A stretch of DNA of 64,000 nucleotides from the NCBI RefSeq assembly GCF_002407245.1, contig NZ_CP010681.1:3038001-3102000 (forward strand), read 5' to 3'. The notes beneath the pieces were generated by a model. The model was not told the DNA's origin, made no database searches, and saw only the letters and a program-made list of their open reading frames with translations. The position numbers and the translations under genes were made by a program. Below, in pieces: positions 31,815-40,490 of the stretch (position 1 is its first letter; every line of letters begins with the position of its first letter). The stretch is from Phaeobacter piscinae. GTDB taxonomy: Bacteria; Pseudomonadota; Alphaproteobacteria; Rhodobacterales; Rhodobacteraceae.

Positions 31815-32645
31815 ATGCAAAAAACGATCCTGATGACAGGCTGCTCCTCCGGGATCGGCCTGGATGCAGCGCATGGGATGCGCGAGCGCGGCTGGACTGT
31901 TTTTGCCTCCTGCCGTCAGCGCGTCGATTGCGACAGATTGCGTGCCCAAGGGTTCATCAGCCCACTGATGGACTACACAGATGCCGAGACACTCCGCAGT
32001 GGCCTGGGCGAGGTGCTGGAGCACACCGGCGGCACATTGGATGTTCTGTTCAACAACGGCGCCCATGGTCTGCCCGGTGCGGTCGAAGATGTCTCCACCG
32101 ACGGGCTGCGCAGCATCTTTGAAAGCAATGTCTTTGGCTGGCACGAGCTGACCCGCAACGTCATCCCGGTGATGCGCGCACAGGGGCACGGGCGCATCGT
32201 GCAGAATTCCTCGATCCTCGGATTTGTGAGCTTCCCTTGGCGCGGGGCCTATGTCGCCACCAAACACGCAATTGAGGGGCTGACCGACACCATGCGGGTG
32301 GAACTGCGGGACAGCGGGATCCATGTCATCCTGATCGAACCCGGCCCCGTTACATCGAAGATCCGCGAAAAAGCCATTCCGCATTTCGAGAAATACGTCG
32401 ACTGGGAAAACTCCGCCCTGCGTGACCGCTATGAGGCGAGTTTGCTGACACGTCTCTATGAAAGCACCGGGCCAGACAGGTTTGAGCTCCCCGCCTCCGC
32501 TGTTACGGCCAAGCTGGTTCATGCCTGCGAGAGCCGACGCCCGCATCCGCGTTACTATGTCACCGTACCGACCCATATTGGCGGTGTGCTAAAACGCATC
32601 CTGACAACACGCGCGATTGACCGCATCCTCGCGCGGCTTAGATAG
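31815..32645 (+). CDS. short-chain dehydrogenase/reductase (SDR)
   Basis: A 276-residue classical SDR. The cofactor motif is TGCSSGIGLDAA (about residues 8-19), LFNNGAHG replaces the NNAG motif, and catalytic Ser and YVATK (Tyr near residue 146, Lys near 150) are present. It probably uses NAD(P)H to reduce or oxidise a small carbonyl or alcohol compound; the substrate cannot be told. AGGGG precedes the ATG. It lies 33 bases after the SH3 gene and may be cotranscribed. Confidence 0.85.
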   Translation: MQKTILMTGCSSGIGLDAAHGMRERGWTVFASCRQRVDCDRLRAQGFISPLMDYTDAETLRSGLGEVLEHTGGTLDVLFNNGAHGLPGAVEDVSTDGLRSIFESNVFGWHELTRNVIPVMRAQGHGRIVQNSSILGFVSFPWRGAYVATKHAIEGLTDTMRVELRDSGIHVILIEPGPVTSKIREKAIPHFEKYVDWENSALRDRYEASLLTRLYESTGPDRFELPASAVTAKLVHACESRRPHPRYYVTVPTHIGGVLKRILTTRAIDRILARLR

Positions 32646-32712
32646 CTGATGCGCGGCCAGACCTGCCATGGGGGCAGCGGCTGGCGCGACAAGAAACAAG
32701 GAATATGAGAAG

Positions 32713-32919
32713 ATGGGCGATCCGCTCTACATCCTGGCAATTGCTGCCATCGCAGCAACTGTTATCGTGCTGGTGATCGGCATTGGTGGGTTCGGCGCCG
32801 GTGGTGCCTTCAATGCCAGAAACGCCAATAAGATGATGCGTCTGCGCATCCTGTTTCAGTTTCTCGCCGTGGTGTTCATCCTTGGCTACGTCTATCTTCG
32901 CGCTCAGGGAGGTCAGTAA
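32713..32919 (+). CDS. small twin-transmembrane HIG1-type protein
   Basis: A 68-residue protein with two hydrophobic helices (about residues 6-25 and 42-60) joined by a basic loop, FNARNANKMMRLR, which is typical of the HIG1 domain. HIG1 proteins associate with respiratory supercomplexes, in particular cytochrome oxidases; a role like that here is inference. The frame opens 15 codons earlier, but MGDPLYILAIAA is the expected beginning. It ends 3 bases before the cobalamin adenosyltransferase start. Confidence 0.75.
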   Translation: MGDPLYILAIAAIAATVIVLVIGIGGFGAGGAFNARNANKMMRLRILFQFLAVVFILGYVYLRAQGGQ

Positions 32920-32922
32920 GCC

Positions 32923-33495
32923 ATGGTCGTATTGAACAAAATCTACACCCGCACCGGCGACAAAGGGGACACTGCGCTTGGCAATGGCGACCGTGTCGCC
33001 AAACATTCCGCGCGGGTGAACGCCTATGGCACCTCGGATGAGCTGAACGCCTTTGTAGGGGTGGCCCGGCTTGAGGCCAAGGATGAGATGGATGCCGCGC
33101 TGGCCCGCATTCAGAATGACCTTTTTGATCTTGGCGCAGATCTGTGTCGGCCGGAAATGGACAAGGATGCAGATGCTGACTACCCGCCCTTGCGGGTTGC
33201 CGATGCGCAGGTCGCGCGGCTGGAAGCGGAAATTGATACGATGAACGCGGAACTCTCGCCGCTGCGCAGCTTCGTGCTGCCGGGCGGGGCTGCACTCTCC
33301 GCGCATTTGCATGTCTGCCGCACTGTGGCGCGGCGTGCTGAACGTTTGGCGACCGACCTGGCGACGCAGGAGGACATCAATCCAGCGGCGGTGAAGTATC
33401 TCAACCGGCTCTCGGACTGGTTCTTCGTCGCATCGCGCGCGGCCAATGACAATGGGGCCCGCGATGTTCTGTGGGTGCCAGGCGCCAATCGCTAG
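32923..33495 (+). CDS. PduO-type cob(I)alamin adenosyltransferase
   Basis: This enzyme transfers the adenosyl group of ATP to cob(I)alamin, giving adenosylcobalamin. The 190-residue protein shows the N-terminal ATP motif YTRTGDKGDTALGNGDRV, the central VNAYGTSDELNAFVG and the C-terminal CRTVARRAERLA and YLNRLSDWFFVASRAAN, all typical of PduO/MMAB. The product is the cofactor of methylmalonyl- and ethylmalonyl-CoA mutases, which fits mcd being in the same window. It overlaps nothing but is almost contiguous with the HIG1-type gene. Confidence 0.93.
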   Translation: MVVLNKIYTRTGDKGDTALGNGDRVAKHSARVNAYGTSDELNAFVGVARLEAKDEMDAALARIQNDLFDLGADLCRPEMDKDADADYPPLRVADAQVARLEAEIDTMNAELSPLRSFVLPGGAALSAHLHVCRTVARRAERLATDLATQEDINPAAVKYLNRLSDWFFVASRAANDNGARDVLWVPGANR

Positions 33496-33655
33496 CCCCC
33501 CCGGAGCGCGTCTATCGCGCCGTGCAGGTCTGATCGGCCCGTACGGCGCGTCATCTGCCCGACGTTGACTGATGGACACACCCGCGCCCGGATCGCTCCG
33601 CCGCCGCGCCATGATTCTACGGTGTGATCTGCTTCCCTTGCGGCAGTGCAGCATC

Positions 33656-33750
33656 TTGCGTCGCAACATTCCTGCAAAACTGCTGATGCAAACCGTCAGA
33701 CGCGACGTCGGAGGGCGGTAACGTGACGATTTTGCCCTGTTGCGGCGCAA
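33656..33750. promoter_or_regulatory. paired TTGCGNCGCAA palindromes upstream of etfBA
   Basis: The 335-base gap before etfB contains TTGCGTCGCAA (33656-33666) and TTGCGGCGCAA (33740-33750). Their centres are 84 bp apart, about eight helical turns. The pair looks like an operator for a dimeric regulator that could act by looping. The regulator is unknown. Confidence 0.45.
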
Positions 33751-33830
33751 TCTAAGCCGCTATCAACATCGCGAGAGCATGGAGGAGAGTCGCCTCGGCG
33801 GCTTGCCGTTTGTTAAGGAGAGAACGCAAA

Positions 33831-34589
33831 ATGAAGGTACTCGTGCCTGTCAAGCGCGTGATTGACTACAACGTGAAGGTCCGCGTCAAAGCGGACGGCA
33901 GCGGTGTCGATCTCGCCAACGTCAAAATGTCGATGAACCCGTTCGACGAAATCGCCGTCGAAGAGGCCATCCGCCTCAAGGAAGCCGGCAAAGCTGATGA
34001 GATCGTCGTTGTCTCCATCGGTGTGAAGCAGGCGCAGGAGACCCTGCGGACCGCATTGGCCATGGGCGCCGACCGCGCGATCCTGGTCAACGCCGCTGAA
34101 GATGTACACACCGACATCGAGCCTCTGGCCGTCGCCAAGATCCTCGCCAAAGTGGTCGAGGAAGAGCAGCCCGGTCTGGTTCTGGCCGGCAAGCAAGCGA
34201 TCGACAACGACATGAACGCAACCGGTCAGATGCTGTCTGCGCTCTTGGGTTGGTCGCAAGGCACCTTTGCCTCTGAGCTGGACGTCGATGGCGATAACGC
34301 TGTTGTGACCCGCGAAGTGGACGGCGGCCTGCAGACCATCAAAGTGAAGATGCCCGCCATCGTCACCGTGGACCTGCGCCTGAACGAGCCGCGCTACGCC
34401 TCGCTTCCGAACATCATGAAAGCGAAGAAAAAGCCGCTCGACGAGAAAACCGCCGCCGACTACGGCGTCGACGTCTCGCCGCGCTTGGAAATCATCTCCA
34501 CCAAAGAACCCGAAGCCCGTGCCGCTGGCATCATTGTGGGTTCGGTCGATGAGCTGGTTGGGAAACTCAAAGAAGCGGGGGCTGTGTAA
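33831..34589 (+). CDS. etfB: electron transfer flavoprotein, beta subunit
   Basis: EtfB, with EtfA, carries electrons from acyl-CoA and other flavin dehydrogenases to ETF-ubiquinone oxidoreductase. The 252-residue protein starts at ATG 33831 ([17 protein letters not shown]), with AAGGAGAG 8 bases upstream; seven upstream codons of the open frame are not used. AMP-binding residues lie in VDEVVSIG-type [20 protein letters not shown], and the recognition loop [23 protein letters not shown] is present ([20 protein letters not shown]). Its TAA overlaps the etfA ATG by one base. Confidence 0.97.
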   Translation: MKVLVPVKRVIDYNVKVRVKADGSGVDLANVKMSMNPFDEIAVEEAIRLKEAGKADEIVVVSIGVKQAQETLRTALAMGADRAILVNAAEDVHTDIEPLAVAKILAKVVEEEQPGLVLAGKQAIDNDMNATGQMLSALLGWSQGTFASELDVDGDNAVVTREVDGGLQTIKVKMPAIVTVDLRLNEPRYASLPNIMKAKKKPLDEKTAADYGVDVSPRLEIISTKEPEARAAGIIVGSVDELVGKLKEAGAV

Positions 34590-35515
34590 TGGCTGTTCTT
34601 CTCCTTGCCGAAGTGACCGATGGTGCCCTGGCACTGGACGCAACTGCAAAAGCGGTTACCGCTGCGGGCAGACTGGGCGATGTGACAGTGCTGGCCGCTG
34701 GTGCATCCGCAGCCGCCGCTGGCGAAGAAGCCGCGAAGATCGCAGGCGTCGCCAAGGTTCTGGTCGCCGAAGATGCGTCGCTGGGTCACCGCCTGGCGGA
34801 GCCGACTGCAGCGCTGATCGCGTCGCTGGCTTCCGACTATGAACACATCGTTGCGCCCGCGACCACAGACGCCAAGAACGTCCTGCCGCGCGTGGCGGCG
34901 CTCTTGGATGTTATGGTGATCTCGGATGTGTCCGGCGTTGTCGATGGCAACACGTTTGAGCGCCCGATCTACGCGGGTAACGCGGTACAGACCGTGAAGT
35001 CGCGCGATGCGAAAAAGGTGATTTCCTTCCGGACCTCCACCTTTGACGCGGCTGGCGACGGCGGCTCTGCCTCTGTTGACACCATCTCCGCAGCCGAAAA
35101 CCCCGGCCTGTCCGAATGGGTTGAGGACAAAGTCGCTGCCAGCGATCGCCCCGAGCTGACCTCGGCCGGTGTGGTTGTGTCCGGTGGTCGCGGTGTTGGC
35201 TCCGAGGAGGACTTCAAACTGATCGAAAGCCTCGCAGACAAGCTGGGGGCCGCAGTTGGTGCATCCCGCGCGGCTGTCGATTCAGGCTATGCGCCAAACG
35301 ACTGGCAGGTGGGTCAGACCGGTAAGGTCGTCGCACCTGAGTTGTATGTTGCGGTTGGCATCTCCGGTGCAATCCAGCACCTGGCAGGCATGAAAGACTC
35401 CAAGATCATTGTCGCGATCAACAAAGACGAAGAGGCCCCGATCTTCCAAGTAGCCGACTATGGTCTGGTCGCGGACCTGTTTCAGGCTGTGCCCGAGCTG
35501 ATCGAGAAGCTGTAG
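34589..35515 (+). CDS. etfA: electron transfer flavoprotein, alpha subunit
   Basis: EtfA holds the FAD of the ETF dimer. The 308-residue protein has the N-terminal alpha/beta domain ([14 protein letters not shown]...) and the C-terminal FAD domain, with [40 protein letters not shown] residues and [17 protein letters not shown]. One-base overlap with etfB implies translational coupling. A strong terminator follows. Mcd at 46851 is a likely electron donor in this region. Confidence 0.97.
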   Translation: MAVLLLAEVTDGALALDATAKAVTAAGRLGDVTVLAAGASAAAAGEEAAKIAGVAKVLVAEDASLGHRLAEPTAALIASLASDYEHIVAPATTDAKNVLPRVAALLDVMVISDVSGVVDGNTFERPIYAGNAVQTVKSRDAKKVISFRTSTFDAAGDGGSASVDTISAAENPGLSEWVEDKVAASDRPELTSAGVVVSGGRGVGSEEDFKLIESLADKLGAAVGASRAAVDSGYAPNDWQVGQTGKVVAPELYVAVGISGAIQHLAGMKDSKIIVAINKDEEAPIFQVADYGLVADLFQAVPELIEKL

Positions 35516-35539
35516 GCTTCGCAGATATCTCATGAGGAA

Positions 35540-35567
35540 GCCCGCAACTAGTGTTGCGGGCTTTTTT
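35540..35567 (+). terminator. etfBA terminator
   Basis: A 9-bp perfect stem GCCCGCAAC / GTTGCGGGC with a TAGT loop, followed by six Ts, 25 bases past the etfA stop. Confidence 0.93.
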
Positions 35568-35607
35568 CGTGGCCACCCTTCGGGCCTGTGGTCCAGTAGT
35601 GTAGACC

Positions 35608-36429
35608 TTAGGTTTTCAGACGGGGTCGCAGATACTGCGCCACCTGTTGCGCTATCCGCAGATGCTCCTTTGGTCCCAGCATGCGCTGCGCCGAAGGCAG
35701 ATCAAGCTGGCCATAAAACATGCCGTCAATATCAGCTGCATCCCGCGCGGTATGCACGGGGATTTCCAACACCCCGAGGACGCGGGCGCGTAGCGCATCC
35801 ACCATGGGCCGGTCCACGAGGGCAGGTTCGTGACCGAATAAAACCTGCTGGTCGACGTCGTAGTGCACCCACAGCAGCGTCACTGCACCGTTCAGGGCGG
35901 AGATCAACTCCCCCATACGTTCAACCCACGTATCCTGCAGATGATCGCGAACCGTTTCGTAACGGGTTGTGCAGCAAGATCTGAGCGCGTTCAGCAAATG
36001 CTTGTTAAAGTGATATTCGGTAAAATCCACTTCCGGGTAGAGCTCCAACAATGGGTCATGTGCACAGAGGAACCTGTCATTACGTCGTGGATGCACCTTG
36101 TAATAGCCGTTGGAGATATTTTGTGCCCCAAGCACCTGCAAAAGCGTTGTTTCGGCCCGGCCCGCGATCTCCAGAATATCAGCGTCGCTCAGGAAACTGT
36201 CGACTCCGGCGTTCACACTGCCCAGATTTACGCAAATACGATCAAGCAACGCCTCAGTTTCAGTAACAAACGGTCGTTCGACAAAGCGTCCGAAGACCTC
36301 TGTGCCGCCAATAAATGCCAAATATGGTTCAGTCAGATTACGCGCCGGCCCGCGGACCAATAATTTCGAACCCGCATAGCTGCAAGGCTCGCCCGCAAGC
36401 GCTGTCGCGCTCTTGAGTTCATAGCTCAT
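35608..36429 (-). CDS. DUF6473-family protein, function unknown
   Basis: The 273-residue protein (from ATG 36429, MSYELKSATALAGEPCSY) resembles a family I know from roseobacters as DUF6473. Recognisable blocks are LAFIGGTEVFGRFVERPF, VNLGSVNAGVDSFL, VLGAQNISNGYYKVHPRRND and FTEYHFNKHLLNAL. The GGTE and NLG-NAG segments and the order of blocks recall sulfotransferase-like or SGNH-type folds, but I would not assign a reaction. It is a single gene convergent with etfA and divergent from hbd. Composition is a little more AT-rich than its neighbours. Confidence 0.65.
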   Translation of the reverse strand: MSYELKSATALAGEPCSYAGSKLLVRGPARNLTEPYLAFIGGTEVFGRFVERPFVTETEALLDRICVNLGSVNAGVDSFLSDADILEIAGRAETTLLQVLGAQNISNGYYKVHPRRNDRFLCAHDPLLELYPEVDFTEYHFNKHLLNALRSCCTTRYETVRDHLQDTWVERMGELISALNGAVTLLWVHYDVDQQVLFGHEPALVDRPMVDALRARVLGVLEIPVHTARDAADIDGMFYGQLDLPSAQRMLGPKEHLRIAQQVAQYLRPRLKT

Positions 36430-36584
36430 CATACCCACCAAATTTCACCCGAGACTCACCTAACCCGAGATCCGTTGACGAAATGCTAATGCTAAACTTT
36501 GCCTAAAAAGCCACCCAATCGGCCTTGTGCCGTCCACAGACCCGCCAGTATGATCCGCCGGAAAACTCACAAGAGGCACGAGCG

Positions 36585-37460
36585 ATGGACATCCAGAAAA
36601 TAGGCGTGATTGGTGCAGGCCAGATGGGCAACGGCATCGCTCACGTGATGGCCTTGGCGGGCTATGACGTTGTTCTTAATGATATAAGCCAGCAGGCACT
36701 GGACGCGGCCGTAAGCGCGATCCAGAAAAACCTGACCCGTCAAGCCAGCAAAGGCAAGATCGATCAGACCGAAGTTGAGGCCGCGCTGGGGCGTATTTCA
36801 ACAACACTGACGCTGGCCGACATTGGCAAGACCGATCTGGTGATTGAGGCGGCGACAGAGCGGGAGACCGTTAAGCAGGCCATTTTCGAGGATCTGCTCC
36901 AGCATCTGCTGCCGCATACGATTCTCACGTCCAACACCTCGTCGATTTCCATCACCCGACTGGCCAGCCGCACCGACCGCCCAGAGCGGTTCATGGGCTT
37001 CCATTTCATGAACCCGGTTCCGGTGATGCAGCTGGTCGAGCTGATCCGTGGCATTGCCACTGATGAAGCCACCTTCTCAGCCTGTCATGCGGTGGTGGAA
37101 AAGCTGGGCAAGACCGCAGCCAGCGCCGAAGATTTCCCGGCTTTCATCGTGAACCGCATTCTGATGCCGATGATCAATGAAGCGGTTTATACCCTCTATG
37201 AGGGCGTGGGATCGGTGAAATCCATCGACGAGTCTATGAAACTGGGCGCCAACCACCCGATGGGTCCGCTTGAATTGGCTGATTTTATCGGCCTGGACAC
37301 CTGTCTGGCGATCATGAATGTGCTGCATGACGGTCTGGCGGATACCAAATATCGTCCCTGCCCGCTGCTGACAAAATATGTGGAAGCTGGCTGGCTTGGC
37401 CGCAAGACACAGCGCGGGTTCTATGACTATCGCGGCGAAACCCCGGTGCCGACGCGCTGA
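36585..37460 (+). CDS. 3-hydroxybutyryl-CoA dehydrogenase
   Basis: The enzyme interconverts 3-hydroxybutyryl-CoA and acetoacetyl-CoA with a nicotinamide cofactor, in butyrate/PHB-type and fatty-acid metabolism. The 291-residue protein begins at ATG 36585 (MDIQKIGVIGAGQMGNGIAHV), with the Rossmann motif GxGxxGxG at the N-terminus. SNTSSISITRLA, RFMGFHFMNPVPVMQLVE (catalytic His) and AFIVNRILMPMINEAVY follow. AGAGG precedes the start. The 20 upstream codons of the frame are not used. Paaf-type multidomain features are absent. Confidence 0.93.
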   Translation: MDIQKIGVIGAGQMGNGIAHVMALAGYDVVLNDISQQALDAAVSAIQKNLTRQASKGKIDQTEVEAALGRISTTLTLADIGKTDLVIEAATERETVKQAIFEDLLQHLLPHTILTSNTSSISITRLASRTDRPERFMGFHFMNPVPVMQLVELIRGIATDEATFSACHAVVEKLGKTAASAEDFPAFIVNRILMPMINEAVYTLYEGVGSVKSIDESMKLGANHPMGPLELADFIGLDTCLAIMNVLHDGLADTKYRPCPLLTKYVEAGWLGRKTQRGFYDYRGETPVPTR

Positions 37461-37473
37461 TCTTGAAAGAGCG

Positions 37474-37508
37474 GAGGGGGCGCTGCCCCCTCTTGGCCTG
37501 ATGGCCAA
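37474..37508 (+). terminator. hairpins after 3-hydroxybutyryl-CoA dehydrogenase
   Basis: A perfect 8-bp GC-rich stem GAGGGGGC / GCCCCCTC with a 3-base loop (37474-37492) is followed directly by a second small inverted repeat TTGGCC / GGCCAA (37493-37508). There is no good T run, so termination is only likely. Confidence 0.5.
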
Positions 37509-37554
37509 TTTACCCCTTGGATACGTTTAGCCAGAAGAAAAAATGAGAGTTTGA

Positions 37555-38445
37555 TCAACTGTCTTTGCCGAGGCTGAGCGTATGCTCCCGCAGCCAGGCC
37601 ATAAAGCCGCGCGGATCGCTCTGCAGTTTTTCCATCTGTGCCTCGGTCAGCGGTTCGCCGACCACCGGGCTTTGCGGTTTGTTGCAGGACCGCACGATTT
37701 CATGCAGCAGCAACCCCTGTCGCAGGATCGGCGAAACCCGGTTGGCAATCTGGTACCAACGGGAATTGCTGCCCGGGAAGAAAATTGGCACTACCCGCGC
37801 GCCAGACCGACGGATGAGCTGCGCTGTGAAAACGTTCCACTCCTGCTCAATCGCGGGACCGAACCATGTCTCCGAGGACATCACCACGCCAGAGGGGAAC
37901 AGCGCGACCACCCCACCCTCCTTCAGATGAGCCATAGTCTTGGCCCGCATCTCAACCATCTTGCTTTGCGCTTCGGGGTCATGGGGGAATGGCACTGGGA
38001 TCATGAAAGAGGTCGCCGCCTCATCCAGCCCGGTCAGCACCGAACGGGTCAGAATTCGGTAGTCCTGCCTCACGCGGCCAATGAGGTCTGCGAAGATCAT
38101 GCCATCAACCATCCCATGGGGGTGGTTCGCAACCACAACCACCGGTCCCTCACCGGGGATACGCTGGATCTGCTCCATGGGGGTTTCGAGATCAATGCCC
38201 ATCACATTCAGGGCGCCGCGCCAGAATTTCTGGCCACGATATTCAGCATTGCTGCGTTCAAAACGACGTACCATACGCAGGATCGTCAGCTTCCCCGTGC
38301 ACCACTCGATGGCCCGGATCGCAAGCGACGTCCAGCGATCGTCAAAGGAATTGGCGTAGGTGAGCGTGCGGCGGTCATAGATCTCGCCGGTCTCTTCGGT
38401 CCCTGGCGTCACGCCAGTGTCCCGATCATGCGCTGTATCCGCCAA
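37555..38445 (-). CDS. lysophospholipid acyltransferase-like protein (PlsC superfamily)
   Basis: The protein has the acyltransferase block VVVVANHPHGMVDGMIFADL (H-X4-D type: HPHGMVD), then a substrate-binding ALFPSGVVMSS (PSG variant of the usual PEG) and a late VVPIFFPGSNSRWYQIA. This is the LPLAT family that acylates glycerolipids or lipid A-like substrates. The open frame would overlap the HPr gene, so I place the start at TTG 38445 (MADTAHDRDTG), with AAGG 4-7 bases upstream, giving 296 residues. It is the last gene of the PTS/ChvG block and lies 34 bases after HPr. Confidence 0.8.
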   Translation of the reverse strand: MADTAHDRDTGVTPGTEETGEIYDRRTLTYANSFDDRWTSLAIRAIEWCTGKLTILRMVRRFERSNAEYRGQKFWRGALNVMGIDLETPMEQIQRIPGEGPVVVVANHPHGMVDGMIFADLIGRVRQDYRILTRSVLTGLDEAATSFMIPVPFPHDPEAQSKMVEMRAKTMAHLKEGGVVALFPSGVVMSSETWFGPAIEQEWNVFTAQLIRRSGARVVPIFFPGSNSRWYQIANRVSPILRQGLLLHEIVRSCNKPQSPVVGEPLTEAQMEKLQSDPRGFMAWLREHTLSLGKDS

Positions 38446-38479
38446 GTGCCTTGTCCTGTTCCGTAGTCGTGAATGAGCC

Positions 38480-38749
38480 TCAGTAGCCTTCGCCGAACTT
38501 GTCGGCAACAAGCGTATCCAGCGCGGAGGCCAGTGCCTCTGCATCCGGGCCCGAAGTTTCGATGTCAATAGTCGTTCCTTTTGAGGCTGCCAACATCAAA
38601 AGCCCCATGATGCTGTCTCCCGAGGCTGACAGCCCATCCCGCGACACCTCGGCCGTGGCATCAAAGCCTTCAACCACTTCCACCAGCTTGGCCGATGCGC
38701 GCGCGTGCAGTCCTTTTTCGTTGACTATTTTCAGCGTTTTCTGAACCAT
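38480..38749 (-). CDS. ptsH: phosphocarrier protein HPr
   Basis: An 89-residue HPr of the alphaproteobacterial regulatory PTS. His15 in EKGLHARASAKL is the site phosphorylated by EI (PtsP) and Ser46 in GDSIMGLLML is the HprK target. HprK is encoded in the same cluster, so the regulatory phosphorylation loop is complete except for EI, which is not in the window. It lies one codon after the EIIA gene and is probably translated from the same mRNA. Confidence 0.95.
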   Translation of the reverse strand: MVQKTLKIVNEKGLHARASAKLVEVVEGFDATAEVSRDGLSASGDSIMGLLMLAASKGTTIDIETSGPDAEALASALDTLVADKFGEGY

Positions 38750-39157
38750 TTAATGCGCTTGCTCCCCTTCGGGGTTGATGTTTTGGGCGTTAATGTACTT
38801 GCGTCCCGCCTCCATGGCATGCCGGACCGCATCGGCCACCGGCAAATGGCGAGATTTTGCCAGTTTGATCAGCATCGGAAGATTGGCCCCGTAGAGAATG
38901 CGTCGGTTTGCGGGGGTACAGGCCAACAGACTGAGATTGGACGGAGACCCGCCAAAAAGATCCGTGACCACCACCACGCCGCCGCCGCTGTCGACCGCAT
39001 CAGCGGCCCCACAGATCTCGCGCTGTTTCTCGTCCCGGTTATCTTCCGGACCGATACTGATGGCCTCAAGGTAGACCTGAGGACCCACGACATGCTCCAC
39101 GGCGGCCAGATACTCTCTGGCCAACCCCCCATGTGCAACGATCACGATTCCGATCAA
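38750..39157 (-). CDS. PTS EIIA component, mannose-type
   Basis: The 135-residue protein has the EIIA-Man fold. The phosphorylatable His9 lies in IVIVAHGGLAREYL, and VVVVTDLFGGSPSN and NLPMLIKLAKSR follow. In alphaproteobacteria such EIIA proteins do not transport sugar but receive phosphate from HPr and regulate. Neighbours are HPr (immediately after, without a gap) and RapZ before it. No EIIB or EIIC is encoded nearby. Confidence 0.93.
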   Translation of the reverse strand: MIGIVIVAHGGLAREYLAAVEHVVGPQVYLEAISIGPEDNRDEKQREICGAADAVDSGGGVVVVTDLFGGSPSNLSLLACTPANRRILYGANLPMLIKLAKSRHLPVADAVRHAMEAGRKYINAQNINPEGEQAH

Positions 39158-39166
39158 GCCGGTCCC

Positions 39167-40057
39167 TCACTTCTGTCGCTGGCCATGCAGCTCGCGGTGT
39201 CTAATTGACACCTGCTGCCCATCTTCCGCAAGATCCTTGGCCAGGGTTTCTGCCAATGTGACCGAGCGGTGCTGCCCTCCGGTGCATCCAAATGCTATAG
39301 AGAGATGCGACTTACCTTCTTCTCGGTAAGCAGGCAACAACAAGCGGATCAGATCAAGCACCCGGTCGAAAAACGGCTGATAGCGGCTGTCCTCACGCAC
39401 GTAGGACTGTACCGCCGCATCGCGCCCATCCAGGGTGCGCAGGCTCTGCTCCCAATAAGGGTTCCGCAGAAATCGACAGTCGAACACCATATCAATGCTG
39501 CGCGGCACGCCGCGTTTGTAGGAAAAGCTCTGCAAGGACACTGCCAGAGAGCGCCCGCCGGGGGCGAAGCGCCGCTCGATATCCGCCTTGAGTTGATGGA
39601 TGTTCATTTCGGAAGTATCCAGCAACAGGTCAGCCCGGTCGCGGATCGGCAGCATCAGATCGATCTCGCGCAAAACACCAACCTCAGGATCTTCTGCCGG
39701 GGCAAGCGGGTGCCGTCTGCGGGTTTCCGAATAGCGCCGCAGCAGAACATCGCGGTCCGCATCAAGATAGAGCACGGTCAGATCAAGATCCTGGCGCGCG
39801 GACAGCATATCAATGACATCAAGCAGCGCCGCCGGGGAGAAGTCGCGGTTGCGACTGTCGAGCCCAAGCGCCATCGGGCGGGTCAGGCTGTTGGCCTCAA
39901 CCAGTCCAGGCAGCAACCGAAGCGGCAGGTTGTCAATCGCCTCAAACCCGAGATCCTCCAACACATTGATCGCCGTGGTGCGCCCCGCACCAGACGGGCC
40001 TGTCACCAGGACGATCGGCACCGCCGTCGGGTCGCAGGCAATATCCGGGTCACGCAT
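39167..40057 (-). CDS. rapZ: RapZ-like nucleotide-binding protein with Arg in the P-loop
   Basis: RapZ/YvcJ proteins bind nucleotides, and in E. coli RapZ delivers a small RNA to RNase E. The 296-residue protein shows FEAIDNLPLRLLPGL, YLDADRDVLLRRYSETRRRHPLA and the C-terminal SFSYKRGVPRSIDMVFDCRFLRNP with FGCTGGQHRSV. All of these are family hallmarks. The P-loop reads GPSGAGRTT (residues 20-28), so the usual Lys is Arg26 and ATP/GTP binding may be altered. It overlaps the end of hprK by 8 bases. Confidence 0.93.
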   Translation of the reverse strand: MRDPDIACDPTAVPIVLVTGPSGAGRTTAINVLEDLGFEAIDNLPLRLLPGLVEANSLTRPMALGLDSRNRDFSPAALLDVIDMLSARQDLDLTVLYLDADRDVLLRRYSETRRRHPLAPAEDPEVGVLREIDLMLPIRDRADLLLDTSEMNIHQLKADIERRFAPGGRSLAVSLQSFSYKRGVPRSIDMVFDCRFLRNPYWEQSLRTLDGRDAAVQSYVREDSRYQPFFDRVLDLIRLLLPAYREEGKSHLSIAFGCTGGQHRSVTLAETLAKDLAEDGQQVSIRHRELHGQRQK

Positions 40058-40490
40058 CGGGATTAACGCTTCCGTATTTGAGCAACTGTATCAGGGCAGG
40101 CGCGAACTGCGGACCATCGACGCGGCGCAACAGGCGGATTGGTTGGTTCAAGATCATGGTTTCCAGCTGGGGTGGCAGGCGATCTGTTTCAAGCTGCTCC
40201 AGATCGACCACCGCTGTCAGTCGGGATCGCGAACAGGCGCTGGCCCGCAGCAGGCCCATGCCGCGTGCCTCGATCATGCCATGCAAGGCATCAGGGGCTG
40301 TGGCTTCCAACCCCTGATCATGTGCAGTCACGATCACCTGATCATCGGAGACAAGCGCTGCACCAAGGGCCATCAACTGCAAGGCCAATGTCGATTTTCC
40401 ACTGCCGGATCGGCCGGTTATCAGCACCCCATGCCCTGTGACGTCGACGCAGCTGGCGTGCAATCGGCAGGTTGGGGCTGCGATCATCAC
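40050..40490 (-). CDS. hprK: HPr kinase/phosphorylase, short form
   Basis: A 146-residue HprK lacking the N-terminal regulatory domain of the Firmicutes enzyme, as is usual in alphaproteobacteria. It keeps the P-loop GRSGSGKST (near residues 26-34) and the ALVSDDQV segment, and IEARGMGLL is the HprK signature. It should phosphorylate HPr on Ser46. It lies directly behind chvG (its ATG is adjacent to the chvG stop) and overlaps rapZ, so it is part of one operon. Confidence 0.94.
   Translation of the reverse strand: MMIAAPTCRLHASCVDVTGHGVLITGRSGSGKSTLALQLMALGAALVSDDQVIVTAHDQGLEATAPDALHGMIEARGMGLLRASACSRSRLTAVVDLEQLETDRLPPQLETMILNQPIRLLRRVDGPQFAPALIQLLKYGSVNPDA

Noticed and set aside
37555..38568. 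Longer acyltransferase start at 38568 overlapping HPr
   Set aside because: It would overlap the HPr coding region by nearly 90 bases, and the extra residues are unlike the family; the TTG at 38445 has a suitable ribosome-binding site.
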